Shown: positions 16,771 to 24,673 of the stretch, in pieces
How positions within the stretch are numbered: the first letter of the stretch is position 1
How the letters are laid out: the number at the start of each line of letters is the position of its first letter
Source: Lachnospiraceae bacterium
GTDB taxonomy: Bacteria > Bacillota > Clostridia > Lachnospirales > Lachnospiraceae
Reading direction: 5' to 3'
Assembly: GCA_910574965.1 (NCBI GenBank)
Contig: CAJTDB010000018.1
Location: forward strand, 13,272-72,320
DNA length: 59,049 nucleotides
Translations under genes and position numbers: made by a program
The notes under the pieces: model-generated
What the model was told of the DNA's origin: nothing
The model's database searches: none
Seen by the model: only the letters and a program-made list of their open reading frames with translations

Positions 16771-16791
16771 GAGATACGAGAGCAGTTTCAA
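16763..16791 (-). promoter_or_regulatory. Promoter of galK-galT
   Basis: Read on the minus strand, TTGAAA (16791-16786) is followed after 17 bp by TATATT (16768-16763). The -10 overlaps that of the divergent regulator promoter. Confidence 0.55.
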
Positions 16792-16830
16792 GAAGAATAT
16801 TCAGATAAAATAGAAGGATATTGAGATTAT

Positions 16831-17727
16831 ATGAGACTTCAGATTGACCAGGAACAAAAAGAGATCAAAAGTCACGGAAGTTATGGTTTTCCGGTGCTTA
16901 TAAGCTATGAACGGCTGTCCAGTTTTGACACAGGGGAGTTTCCATGGCATTGGCATCCGGAGATCGAACTGACGTTCGTTATGGAGGGAGATATTGCCTA
17001 TCAGGTCAATGACAGCATATATCATCTGAAAGCGGGAGAGGGACTGTTCTGTAATACCAATGTGCTGCATCGAGGGCGCGGATACCGGGCACCGGACTGC
17101 AGTTATCTGTCCATTACCTTTCATCCGAGAATTTTATACGGATACAGTTCCAGTGTTATCCAGGATAAATATATGAACCATATTTTAAGAAGCCCAGGGC
17201 TTGCATCTCTCCATTTTGTACCGGAAAAAAAGTGGCAGAGAAAGATTTTGCGGCAGATGGAGAAAATCCGCGGGTTAAACCGGGAGCATCCCGTATCCGA
17301 GGAGCTGCAGATCCAGATGGCTCTTTTAAAGATCTGGAGGGGGATCTATGAACATGTGGGAACAAAGGAAAACAGATATGCGGAAAATGGAAGGGATACG
17401 GAGCGAATACGCCGGATTATGGAATATATTCAGGAACACTATGGAGAAAAAATCACCCTGGAAGAACTGGCAGAGCAGATTCATCTGTGCAAAAGCGAGA
17501 GCTGCCGGCTGTTCAAACGGTATATGAACGAATCCATGTTTGATTATCTGTTAGGTTACCGGGTGGAGAGAAGTCTGGATCTTTTAAGGCAGTCTTCTTT
17601 AGATGTGACGCAGATTGCGGGACAGGTGGGGTTTGGAAATCCAGGATATTATGCGCGGATTTTTAAGCGGAAAATGGGATGTACGCCTCTGGAATACCGC
17701 AAGAGCCGCACGGGCGGGAAATCGTAA
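16831..17727 (+). CDS. AraC-family regulator with cupin sensor (298 aa)
   Basis: The N-terminal 130 residues are an AraC-type cupin (FPWHWHPEIELTFVMEGDI, LKAGEGLFCNTNVLHRG) that binds a small ligand, often a sugar. The C-terminal 100 residues hold two helix-turn-helix motifs: ITLEELAEQIHLCKSESCRL and VTQIAGQVGFGNPGYYARIF. AGAAGG precedes the ATG. It is divergent from galK-galT with overlapping promoters, so control of galactose use is the natural guess, with galactose or a galactoside as ligand. That link rests on position only. Confidence 0.9.
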   Translation: MRLQIDQEQKEIKSHGSYGFPVLISYERLSSFDTGEFPWHWHPEIELTFVMEGDIAYQVNDSIYHLKAGEGLFCNTNVLHRGRGYRAPDCSYLSITFHPRILYGYSSSVIQDKYMNHILRSPGLASLHFVPEKKWQRKILRQMEKIRGLNREHPVSEELQIQMALLKIWRGIYEHVGTKENRYAENGRDTERIRRIMEYIQEHYGEKITLEELAEQIHLCKSESCRLFKRYMNESMFDYLLGYRVERSLDLLRQSSLDVTQIAGQVGFGNPGYYARIFKRKMGCTPLEYRKSRTGGKS

Positions 17728-17753
17728 GAGAAACAAAAGATATCTGTCAACGT

Positions 17754-17790
17754 AAAAAGCTGCCGCAGCTTTTGGGCTGTGACAGCTTTT
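17754..17790. terminator. Bidirectional terminator, araC-type gene and DUF6465 gene
   Basis: AAAAGCTG near 17755-17762 pairs with CAGCTTTT at 17783-17790, with an alternative shorter pairing to an inner CAGCTTTT. It lies between the convergent stops of the regulator and the DUF6465 gene. Confidence 0.65.
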
Positions 17791-17803
17791 AGACTCTTAT
17801 GGA

Positions 17804-18148
17804 TTACAGCGTGTTCAGATCAACTTTGCACTCCTCGCCGCCCTCACCGTCAACGGTGTAATAGGCTGCCTGCTCTGCAGCGTTGATATAAATCTTCAGA
17901 TCAGAAGCTTCCTGGCCTTTGTCCTTGATTGCTTTCTTGACTGCGTTCTGGATATCGGCAACCGATACACTCAGGCCGCTCATCTCTACGCAAACGGAAG
18001 TTTTGCAGGCTGCTTTTTTTGCAGCAGGCTGTTTCTCTACGGTTTTGGTAACAGATTTTGCGGCAGCTTTTGTTGTTTTTGCGGTTTTCTCTTTTGCAGC
18101 AGTCTCTGCAGCGACAGTAGGCTCTGCGGCTTTTTTCTTGCTTGCCAT
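17804..18148 (-). CDS. DUF6465 family protein with Lys/Ala-rich N-terminus (114 aa)
   Basis: The first 55 residues are a low-complexity, lysine- and alanine-rich tail (MASKKKAAEPT, KEKTAKTTKAAAKSV) resembling histone-like tails. The C-terminal 60 residues form a small folded domain (SVADIQNAVKKAIKDKG, SDLKIYINAAEQAAYYTVDG) typical of DUF6465, a Lachnospiraceae family without known function. The basic tail suggests nucleic-acid or polyanion binding, which is inference. ATG 18148 is chosen because AGGAGGAGA lies at a proper distance; the earlier ATG at 18172 overlaps the ribosome binding site region. A strong promoter lies at 18224-18253. Confidence 0.8.
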   Translation of the reverse strand: MASKKKAAEPTVAAETAAKEKTAKTTKAAAKSVTKTVEKQPAAKKAACKTSVCVEMSGLSVSVADIQNAVKKAIKDKGQEASDLKIYINAAEQAAYYTVDGEGGEECKVDLNTL

Positions 18149-18223
18149 TTCTTTCATTCTCCTCCTAAACACATACAGAAGTATGTATACTTTTTATATG
18201 TCATGATAATTCAAGTCCTGTAC

Positions 18224-18253
18224 ATTATAGTCACGAAATATGTTTTTTGTCAA
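18224..18253 (-). promoter_or_regulatory. Promoter of DUF6465 gene
   Basis: On the minus strand TTGACA (18253-18248) is followed after 18 bp by TATAAT (18229-18224), both perfect hexamers. The gene is probably well expressed. Confidence 0.75.
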
Positions 18254-18342
18254 GATGGATATGAGCATAGCAAAATACAGCATACAGCAGCAGTTTTTTG
18301 TGCCTGTACTAAATAGAATGCCTACAGCAGACGTTGTACAAA

Positions 18343-18356
18343 ACATCTGATCTATG
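18343..18356. promoter_or_regulatory. ACATCTGAT motif upstream of the FadR-type regulator
   Basis: ACATCTGATCTAT upstream of the regulator recurs as ACATCTGATATAT at 19276 upstream of the GntP gene and as ATCATCTGATGTAT at 19378. A TTGTACAA palindrome (18334-18341) touches this copy. The shared motif is a candidate operator for the regulator. Confidence 0.4.
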
Positions 18357-18407
18357 ATAAACTGTAAGAAAACAGAAGACGTTCAGGAAAGGAAAGAAAC
18401 AGCAGTT

Positions 18408-19127
18408 ATGTATCAGTTTGAGAAGATGGATAAAAAGCTACTGGGGGAGCGGATCGAAGATGAGCTGATGCGGTATATTTTGGAACAGCCGGTGGAGATG
18501 GGGCAGAAGATTCCCAATGAATTTGATCTGGCAAAGCTGTTCGGAGTGGGGCGCAGTACGATCCGGGAAGCAGTCAAGGGACTGGCTTCCAAAGGGATTC
18601 TGGAAGTGCGGCGCGGTTCCGGAACTTATGTGGTCAGTACCTGTCCTCCGAAAGAGGATCCTCTGGGTCTGTCTAAGCTTCAGGATAAATATAAGCTGGC
18701 GCTGGAGCTTTTTGATGTACGGCTTATGCTGGAACCGGAGATTGCCGCCCAGGCGGCAGAACATGCATCGGCACAAGACACAGAACAGTTAAAACTGCTT
18801 TGCTCGCAGGTGGAGGAACTCTATCAGAGCGGAGAAGATCACATTCCGAAAGATATTGAATTTCATACATGTATCGCCAGGTGCAGCCAAAATCGGGTGG
18901 TGGAGATGCTGGTGCCCATTATCAATACGGCGGTCATGACCTTTGCCAATCTGACCCATCGGATGCTTATGAATGAGACCATCGAGACGCACAGGGCCAT
19001 GGTAGATGCCATCATCGATCAGGATCCGGTAGGTGCCAGGTGTGCGATGATTATGCATCTGACCTATAACCGGCAGGCGCTGGTGCGTATTTTAAAAGAA
19101 CAGCAGGAGAAAGGAATTCGTGAGTAA
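18408..19127 (+). CDS. GntR-family regulator, FadR/FCD type (239 aa)
   Basis: An N-terminal winged helix (MGQKIPNEFDLAKLFGVGRS, TIREAVKGLASKGILEVRRG, SGTYVV) is followed by an all-helical FCD ligand domain (FDVRLMLEPEIAAQAAEH, DIEFHTCIARCSQN, HRAMVDAIIDQDP) whose Asp and His residues usually hold a metal and an organic acid. AAGGAAAG lies before ATG 18408; an in-frame ATG at 18354 lacks a site. Its position upstream of a GntP permease and an IlvD/Edd dehydratase indicates control of sugar-acid uptake and breakdown. The likely inducer is the sugar acid itself or its dehydrated product. Confidence 0.9.
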   Translation: MYQFEKMDKKLLGERIEDELMRYILEQPVEMGQKIPNEFDLAKLFGVGRSTIREAVKGLASKGILEVRRGSGTYVVSTCPPKEDPLGLSKLQDKYKLALELFDVRLMLEPEIAAQAAEHASAQDTEQLKLLCSQVEELYQSGEDHIPKDIEFHTCIARCSQNRVVEMLVPIINTAVMTFANLTHRMLMNETIETHRAMVDAIIDQDPVGARCAMIMHLTYNRQALVRILKEQQEKGIRE

Positions 19128-19206
19128 GTGGTCGGATGTTTTTGATAATTGGACGGGTTATCCGGATGCCGCTTACCATCAACCATTTGAAAATTAGCAA
19201 AAATAT

Positions 19207-19250
19207 ACAAAAAGAAAGGCGTTTTTTCTTAAAACTCCTTCTTTTTTTGT
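19207..19250 (+). terminator. Terminator after the FadR-type regulator gene
   Basis: An A-rich left arm (ACAAAAAGAAAGG, 19207-19219) can pair with CCTTCTTTTTTTGT (19237-19250), leaving a T-run in the right arm. It separates the regulator from the permease transcript. Confidence 0.5.
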
Positions 19251-19275
19251 GCAAAAAGACGAAAATGATAAAAAT

Positions 19276-19288
19276 ACATCTGATATAT
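19276..19288. promoter_or_regulatory. ACATCTGAT motif at the GntP promoter
   Basis: ACATCTGATATAT abuts the -35 element of the permease promoter. A third version, ATCATCTGATGTAT, lies downstream of the transcription start at 19378-19391. Binding at both would block the promoter. Confidence 0.4.
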
Positions 19289-19317
19289 TGACTAAAATGT
19301 AGAAAAAATAGTATAAT
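19288..19317 (+). promoter_or_regulatory. Promoter of the gntP-dehydratase operon
   Basis: TTGACT (19288-19293) and TATAAT (19312-19317) are 18 bp apart. The leader to the ATG at 19447 is about 120 nt. Confidence 0.65.
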
Positions 19318-19446
19318 TCAACTACAAAACATAAGACGTCAGATTATATTGAAGAAAGGAGGAGAAAAAGAGAGAAATCATCTGATGTATAAAAAACAAC
19401 AAAAAGGAAATGGTATAGGTTATAAAAACGAGAGGAGTACATATTT

Positions 19447-20805
19447 ATGGCAAGTGAAATGACAGATTTAAATCCAACGAGGCTGGTCCTGGCAGCCATT
19501 ATTGGACTGGTGATTCTGCTGGTACTGATTATCAAATTTAAGATTCAGGCAATGATTGCGATTCTGATCGGGGCCATCGCCATCGGGCTGATCGGCGGAA
19601 TGCCTGCAGAAAAAATCGTGACAGCCGTGAATGACGGCATTGGCAATACACTAAAAGGAATTGCGCTGCTGGTCGGTCTTGGGTCCATGTTCGGTGCTAT
19701 TTTGGAAGTATCCGGAGGTGCCCAGACGCTGGCCGTTACCATGGTCAGATGGTTCGGGGATAAGAAGGCTGCATGGGCACTGGGGATTACAGGACTGGTT
19801 ATCGCTATGCCGGTGTTCTTTGATGCAGGTCTGATCATCCTGATTCCGCTGGCATTTTCCCTGGCGAAGAGAACAAACCGTTCTTCCTTATTCTATGCCA
19901 TCCCTCTTTTGGCAGGACTGGCCGTAGGGCACGCGTTCATACCGCCTACACCGGGTCCGGTGCTGGTGGCAACGATGTTAGGGGTAGAACTTGGCTGGGT
20001 TATTATGGTCGGTATCGTCTGCGGTATCTTTTCCATGATCGTGGCAGGTCCTGTATGGGGGGCTGTCTGTGGAAAGAACTACTACATTCCGATTCCGGAA
20101 CATGTGGCAAATCAGGCGGATTTTGACGAGTCGAAACTGCCGAGCTTCTGGGCGATTGTCGGGATTATTCTGATTCCCCTGGTGCTGATTATTCTGGATT
20201 CCGTGGCAGGCGTCGTTCCGGCGCTTGCAGGTCTGCAGCCGGTGTTCGGGTTCCTCGGAGAGCCTTTTGTGGCCCTTTTGATTGCTACGGTAGCGGCTAT
20301 GCTGATTCTTGGCATCGGGCACGGATATAATACAGAAGAGTTAGAGAAGATCATGACCAAATCTTTGGAGCCTACGGGCCTGATCCTGTTAGTGACGGCA
20401 TGCGGCGGTGTTCTGCGTTATGTGCTCCAGTATTCCGGACTGGGCGATGTGATCGGAAATGCAGTTTCGTCCATGTCCCTGCCGTTAGTAATACTGGCAT
20501 TTATCGTGGCGGCTCTGGTAAGAATCTGCGTTGGTTCTGCAACTGTAGCAATGACTATGGCTGCCGGTATCGTGGCGGCAATCCCAGGAGTGGGCGATCT
20601 GTCTCCTCTCTACCTTGCGTGTACGACGGCGGCTGTGGCAGGAGGTGCGACGGTGTGCTCTCACTTTAACGATTCCGGTTTCTGGCTGGTAAAATCTCTG
20701 GTGGGCATGGATGAGAAGACGACGCTGAAAACGTGGACGATTATGGAAACCCTTGTAGGAACCACAGGGTTTGTGGTAGCATTAATCATATCCTTCTTTG
20801 CATAG
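19447..20805 (+). CDS. GntP-family sugar-acid:H+ symporter (452 aa)
   Basis: A polytopic membrane protein with about 12 helices and the GntP family pattern: GLIGGMPAEKIVTAVNDGIG, GFGK-like LVGLGSMFGAILEVSGGAQ, FFDAGLIILIPLAFSLAKR, and HAFIPPTPGPVLVATMLGV. Length fits (about 440-450). It imports gluconate-like acids with protons. The dehydratase gene follows 89 bp downstream in the same direction, so transport and first catabolic step are coupled. The exact substrate (gluconate, galactonate, xylonate or another aldonate) cannot be read from the sequence. Confidence 0.93.
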   Translation: MASEMTDLNPTRLVLAAIIGLVILLVLIIKFKIQAMIAILIGAIAIGLIGGMPAEKIVTAVNDGIGNTLKGIALLVGLGSMFGAILEVSGGAQTLAVTMVRWFGDKKAAWALGITGLVIAMPVFFDAGLIILIPLAFSLAKRTNRSSLFYAIPLLAGLAVGHAFIPPTPGPVLVATMLGVELGWVIMVGIVCGIFSMIVAGPVWGAVCGKNYYIPIPEHVANQADFDESKLPSFWAIVGIILIPLVLIILDSVAGVVPALAGLQPVFGFLGEPFVALLIATVAAMLILGIGHGYNTEELEKIMTKSLEPTGLILLVTACGGVLRYVLQYSGLGDVIGNAVSSMSLPLVILAFIVAALVRICVGSATVAMTMAAGIVAAIPGVGDLSPLYLACTTAAVAGGATVCSHFNDSGFWLVKSLVGMDEKTTLKTWTIMETLVGTTGFVVALIISFFA

Positions 20806-20894
20806 AAGGCGGTCAGTAGAAAAACAGTATCTCCTGGCCCGGTCTTACCGCCGGGCAGGAGGATGTGAGACAAGAATACAAAAGGAGCAGAGTT

Positions 20895-22643
20895 ATGTGT
20901 AAGTTAAAAAGTCAGGAAATGCGCAGGCTGGCGCCGGAACTGGATCCGCTGCGGATCGGCACCGGATGGAAGCCGGAAGATCTTTCCAAGCCGCAGGTGA
21001 TGATCGAAAGCACTTTCGGAGACAGTCATCCGGGGAGCGGTCACCTGAATATTCTGGTGGAAGAAGTAAGAAAAGGAATTACAGAAGCGGGAGGCTTTGG
21101 AGCCAGATACTATTGTACGGATATCTGCGACGGCGAAAGCCAGGGAACGGACGGCATCAATTTCAGTCTGGTCAGCCGGGAGATGATCGCCAATATGATT
21201 GAGATCCATGCCAATGCCACGCCTTTTGACGCGGGGGTTTATCTGGCAAGCTGTGACAAAGGAATGCCCGCCAGTCTGATGGGGCTTTTTCGGGTCAATA
21301 TCCCTGCAGTGGTAGTGCCCGGCGGCACTATGAACGCCGGTCCGGACATGCTGACGCTGGAGCAGCTTGGCATGTACAGTGCCAAGTACCAGAGAGGGGA
21401 GATCGACGAAGAGAAACTCAACTGGGCAAAAAATAACGCCTGCCCAAGCTGCGGAGCATGTTCCTTTATCGGAACGGCTTCTACGATGCAGATTATGGCA
21501 GAGGCGCTGGGACTGGCGCTTCCGGGAAGCGCACTGATGCCGGCTACCAGTCCGGATCTGCTGGCTTATGCCAGAGAGGCAGGACGCCAGGCGGTGAAGC
21601 TGGCATCCATGGAACATATGAAGCCCTGCCAGATGGTGACGATGAAAAGCTTTGAAAATGCCATTCTCGTTCATGCGGCCATCTCCGGCAGCACCAACTG
21701 CCTGCTCCATATTCCTGCCATAGCCCATGAACTGGGGCTGGAGATTACAGGCGACACGTTCGACCGGCTTCACAGAGGCGCGAGATATCTGCTGGATGTG
21801 CGTCCGGCAGGCCGCTGGCCGGCAGAGTGTTTCTACTATGCCGGAGGAGTTCCTGCGATTATGGAGGAGATCAAAGATCATCTGCATCTGGATGTAATGA
21901 CCGTGACCGGAAAGACTCTTGGGGAAAATTTGCAGGAATTAAAAGAGAACGGTTTCTACGAGCGGTGCGGCAAGTGGCTGCAGGATTTTGGGAAGCGCTA
22001 CGGATGCACTGTGACAAAAGAAGATATTATCCGTCCTTATGAAAAGGCAATTGGAGTCGACGGAAGCATTGCTGTTCTAAGGGGCAATCTGGCGCCGGAG
22101 GGCGCAGTTATCAAGCATACGGCATGTCCGAAAGAGATGTTCCGTGCGGTGCTGAGAGCGCGTCCCTTTGACAGCGAGGAGGAGTGTCTTGATGCGGTGC
22201 TGAAGCACAAGGTACAGAAAGGAGATGCGGTCTTTATTCGCTATGAAGGTCCAAAAGGCAGCGGTATGCCGGAGATGTTCTATACTTCGGAAGCCATCAG
22301 CAGCGACAAAGAACTTGGACGGAGCATCGCCCTGATTACGGACGGCCGTTTCTCCGGCGCTTCTACCGGTCCGGTCATCGGCCACTGCAGCCCGGAGGCG
22401 GCAGACGGCGGTCCGATCGCCTTTGTAGAGGAAGGGGATCTCATTGAAATCGACGTGATGGAACGGAAGCTGAATATCATCGGTATCCGCGGCGAGAAGA
22501 AGACGCCGGAGGAGATCGAAGCGGTTCTGGCGGAGCGCAGGAAGAACTGGAAGCCGCGCCCGCTCCTTTATAAGAGCGGCGTGCTTCGGCTGTTCAGCGA
22601 ACATGCGGCAAGCCCCATGAAAGGGGCTTACCTGGAATACTGA
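20895..22643 (+). CDS. IlvD/Edd-family dehydratase, probably sugar-acid specific (582 aa)
   Basis: The IlvD/Edd fold is shown by TDICDGESQGTDGINFSLVS, YLASCDKGMPASLMG and CPSCGACSFIGTASTMQIMA, which contain the iron-sulfur cysteines, and by the C-terminal LITDGRFSGASTGPVIGH. Such enzymes remove water from dihydroxy acids to give 2-keto acids. It could be the branched-chain enzyme IlvD, but the FadR-GntP context and the absence of ilv genes favour an aldonate such as gluconate, galactonate or xylonate. The 2-keto-3-deoxy product would need a KDG kinase and aldolase from elsewhere. ATG 20895 has AAAGGAG upstream and fits IlvD N-termini; an earlier start at 20865 does not. Confidence 0.88.
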   Translation: MCKLKSQEMRRLAPELDPLRIGTGWKPEDLSKPQVMIESTFGDSHPGSGHLNILVEEVRKGITEAGGFGARYYCTDICDGESQGTDGINFSLVSREMIANMIEIHANATPFDAGVYLASCDKGMPASLMGLFRVNIPAVVVPGGTMNAGPDMLTLEQLGMYSAKYQRGEIDEEKLNWAKNNACPSCGACSFIGTASTMQIMAEALGLALPGSALMPATSPDLLAYAREAGRQAVKLASMEHMKPCQMVTMKSFENAILVHAAISGSTNCLLHIPAIAHELGLEITGDTFDRLHRGARYLLDVRPAGRWPAECFYYAGGVPAIMEEIKDHLHLDVMTVTGKTLGENLQELKENGFYERCGKWLQDFGKRYGCTVTKEDIIRPYEKAIGVDGSIAVLRGNLAPEGAVIKHTACPKEMFRAVLRARPFDSEEECLDAVLKHKVQKGDAVFIRYEGPKGSGMPEMFYTSEAISSDKELGRSIALITDGRFSGASTGPVIGHCSPEAADGGPIAFVEEGDLIEIDVMERKLNIIGIRGEKKTPEEIEAVLAERRKNWKPRPLLYKSGVLRLFSEHAASPMKGAYLEY

Positions 22644-22652
22644 CCAAAGTCT

Positions 22653-23993
22653 TTAGGCTTCTGGGGGAATTTTCCCCCAGGGGCCTTTTCTGTAGAAAGA
22701 GAGCGATAAAAGGGTGGCTGTGGTCCAGCCAATGGGCCATGCGCACCAGATTCCGGTAGAACCAAGAGCAGTCCTGGACAGGACCAGGGCAAGCACGGTT
22801 CGAAGAATCAGATCGGTAAAGGTAGCGGCCATAAACTGTTTCATCCGTCCGGCACCCCGCAGGATCCCGTCCGCAGTCAGTTTGGCGGACACGACAAAGT
22901 AAAAAGGTGACAGGATGCGCAGATAGAGGATTCCGGTTTGAAGGGCTGTCTCGGAAGGAGTATCCAAAAAGAGATACAGCACCTGCCGTCCGGCAAAGAA
23001 GTAGAGAAAGAACAGAGGAAGACTTAAGAGCCAGACGAGCTTGATGCCTGCCCGGAAACCGGAACGGATACGTGCAAGCTTTCCGGCGCCCAGATTTTGA
23101 GCGGTATAGTTGGAGATGCCGTTTCCAAGAGTCGTAAAAGAGGTGACTACCAGATTATTCAGCTTTACGGCAGCAGAATATCCGGCCATAACGCCCGGAC
23201 CGAAGCCGTTGATTGCGCCCTGGATGATGATATTTCCAACAGAGATAAAGCTCTGCTGCAGGATGCTTGGGACTGCGATAGCGATAAATTTTTTGAGAAG
23301 CGCACCGGAAAAGAGGGGAACTTTCTCTGAGACTTCCAGCTTTTTCAGACGTCTGAAAACAGCCGTGACGGCCAGAACGCAACTGACGCCCTGACAGAGC
23401 AGTGTCGCGAGAGCCACGCCGGCGACGCCCATCTGAAGGGATGTGACAAAGAAAATATCTACAGCGATATTGGAGATGGAGGAAACAGCCAGGAAGAGAA
23501 AAGGGGTCTTGGAATCTCCCAGGGCAGAGAAGATGCCGGTGGCAATATTATAGAAAAATACAAAGGGAAGACTCCATATGTAGATGTCCAGATACAGTCT
23601 GGAATCCTCGAACACTTCCATTGGTGTGCGGATTAATGTAAGAAGGGTGCTGCATCCGGCCATGCCAAATCCCATAAGCAGCAGGCATAAAAGGGCGCTG
23701 AATATGCTGGCCGTGGAAACAGCCGTCTTCATCTTTGCGTATTCACCGGAGCCGAATAGCTGGGATACGATGACCGAACAGCCGATATTGCAGCCAAAGG
23801 CAAAGGCGATAAAAATCAAAGTGACTTCATAACTGTTTCCTACGGCTGCCAGAGCCTGTTCGCCGATAAATTTGCCGGCTACAAGGCTGTCGGCGATGTT
23901 GTAGAGCTGCTGGAAGAGAATGCTTCCAAACAGAGGAAGACAGAATTGCCAGAGGACCGTTTCCGGTCTGCCGACGGTTAGATTTTTGTTCAT
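22653..23993 (-). CDS. MATE-family efflux transporter (446 aa)
   Basis: Twelve membrane helices in two related halves with the MATE starts GRPETVLWQFCLPLFGSILF and LYNIADSLVAGKFIGEQALA, then SVIVSQLFGSGEYAKM and ISNYTAQNLGAGKLARI. It exports drugs or metabolites using a sodium or proton gradient; substrate unknown. It is convergent with the dehydratase gene, only 9 bp between stops. A GGGGGAATTTTCCCCC hairpin lies inside its last codons and probably helps terminate one or both transcripts. The start is near a GAGGCATTATCC region; no other start competes. Confidence 0.9.
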   Translation of the reverse strand: MNKNLTVGRPETVLWQFCLPLFGSILFQQLYNIADSLVAGKFIGEQALAAVGNSYEVTLIFIAFAFGCNIGCSVIVSQLFGSGEYAKMKTAVSTASIFSALLCLLLMGFGMAGCSTLLTLIRTPMEVFEDSRLYLDIYIWSLPFVFFYNIATGIFSALGDSKTPFLFLAVSSISNIAVDIFFVTSLQMGVAGVALATLLCQGVSCVLAVTAVFRRLKKLEVSEKVPLFSGALLKKFIAIAVPSILQQSFISVGNIIIQGAINGFGPGVMAGYSAAVKLNNLVVTSFTTLGNGISNYTAQNLGAGKLARIRSGFRAGIKLVWLLSLPLFFLYFFAGRQVLYLFLDTPSETALQTGILYLRILSPFYFVVSAKLTADGILRGAGRMKQFMAATFTDLILRTVLALVLSRTALGSTGIWCAWPIGWTTATLLSLSFYRKGPWGKIPPEA

Positions 23994-24211
23994 GGATAAT
24001 GCCTCCGTTTCTGTTGTGATACAAAATTTCCGCTCCTTATCATGTCACTTTTTCCGGAAAAATGCAACTGTTATTTTGTTATTTTTTTCACATGTTTTCT
24101 GTGGTCCCATTCGGAAACAGACAGAAACGATCAGGAAAGAGCCGTCTGAGCGGTTGCGGAATCCGGTCCCGGCGTGATACAATAGAAAGCAGAATCACGG
24201 AGGACATAAAA

Positions 24212-24235
24212 AAGCAGCTACCGGGGTAGCTGCTT
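24212..24235 (-). terminator. Terminator of the DtxR/MntR-type gene
   Basis: AAGCAGCTA (24212-24220) pairs with TAGCTGCTT (24227-24235) and is followed on the minus strand by a T-run. It overlaps the last codons of the gene. Confidence 0.7.
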
Positions 24236-24577
24236 GATCTTCTGAAAACTTTCATCGCTGATGACATGCTCTATGCGGCAGGCATCTTTTCTGGCGATTT
24301 CTTCGTCTACGCCGATGGAAATCAGAAACTGAGTAAGTACAAGATGTTTTTCATAAATGTTCAGGGCGATGGAAAGTCCTAGTCCGGTGAGGACCAGGTG
24401 TCCGCTGTCGTCCAGGGTAATATAGCCGTTCTCCCGGAGCCGTTTCATAGCAACGCTGATGCTTGGCTTGCTGTAACCCAGATGATTGGCTACATCAATG
24501 GAACGTACATTGCCAAGCTTTTTGGAGAGAACCAGAATGGCTTCCAGATAATCTTCCGGTGATTCCTGCATTTTCAT
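24218..24577 (-). CDS. DtxR/MntR-type metal-dependent regulator (119 aa)
   Basis: The N-terminal winged helix (ESPEDYLEAILVLSKKLGNV, SIDVANHLGYSKPSISVAMK) and the metal-binding dimerisation helices (NIYEKHLVLTQFLISIGV, DEEIARKDACRIEHVISDES) are those of MntR-like regulators, including Glu/His ligands. At 119 residues it is slightly shorter than B. subtilis MntR. It probably senses Mn or Fe and represses metal uptake. GGGGG about 9 bases before ATG 24577 serves as ribosome binding site; the long open frame upstream of this start has no coding character. Its target genes are not obvious here; the neighbouring MATE gene is possible but unproven. Confidence 0.88.
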   Translation of the reverse strand: MKMQESPEDYLEAILVLSKKLGNVRSIDVANHLGYSKPSISVAMKRLRENGYITLDDSGHLVLTGLGLSIALNIYEKHLVLTQFLISIGVDEEIARKDACRIEHVISDESFQKIKQLPR

Positions 24578-24673
24578 AGATCGTTTCCCCCTTTTCCGTG
24601 CAGTGCCGACAGGGCGGCTGCTCATAGAATAGCACACGGCAGAGGGATTTTCAAGAGAAGGAGTAAAAGGGGC

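Larger units (their letters stand above)
19128..19446. other. Intergenic region with terminator, promoter and operator motifs
   Basis: The stretch holds the terminator of the regulator gene (19207-19250), the GntP promoter (19288-19317) and two copies of the ACATCTGAT-like motif on either side of that promoter. No gene is seen. Confidence 0.6.
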
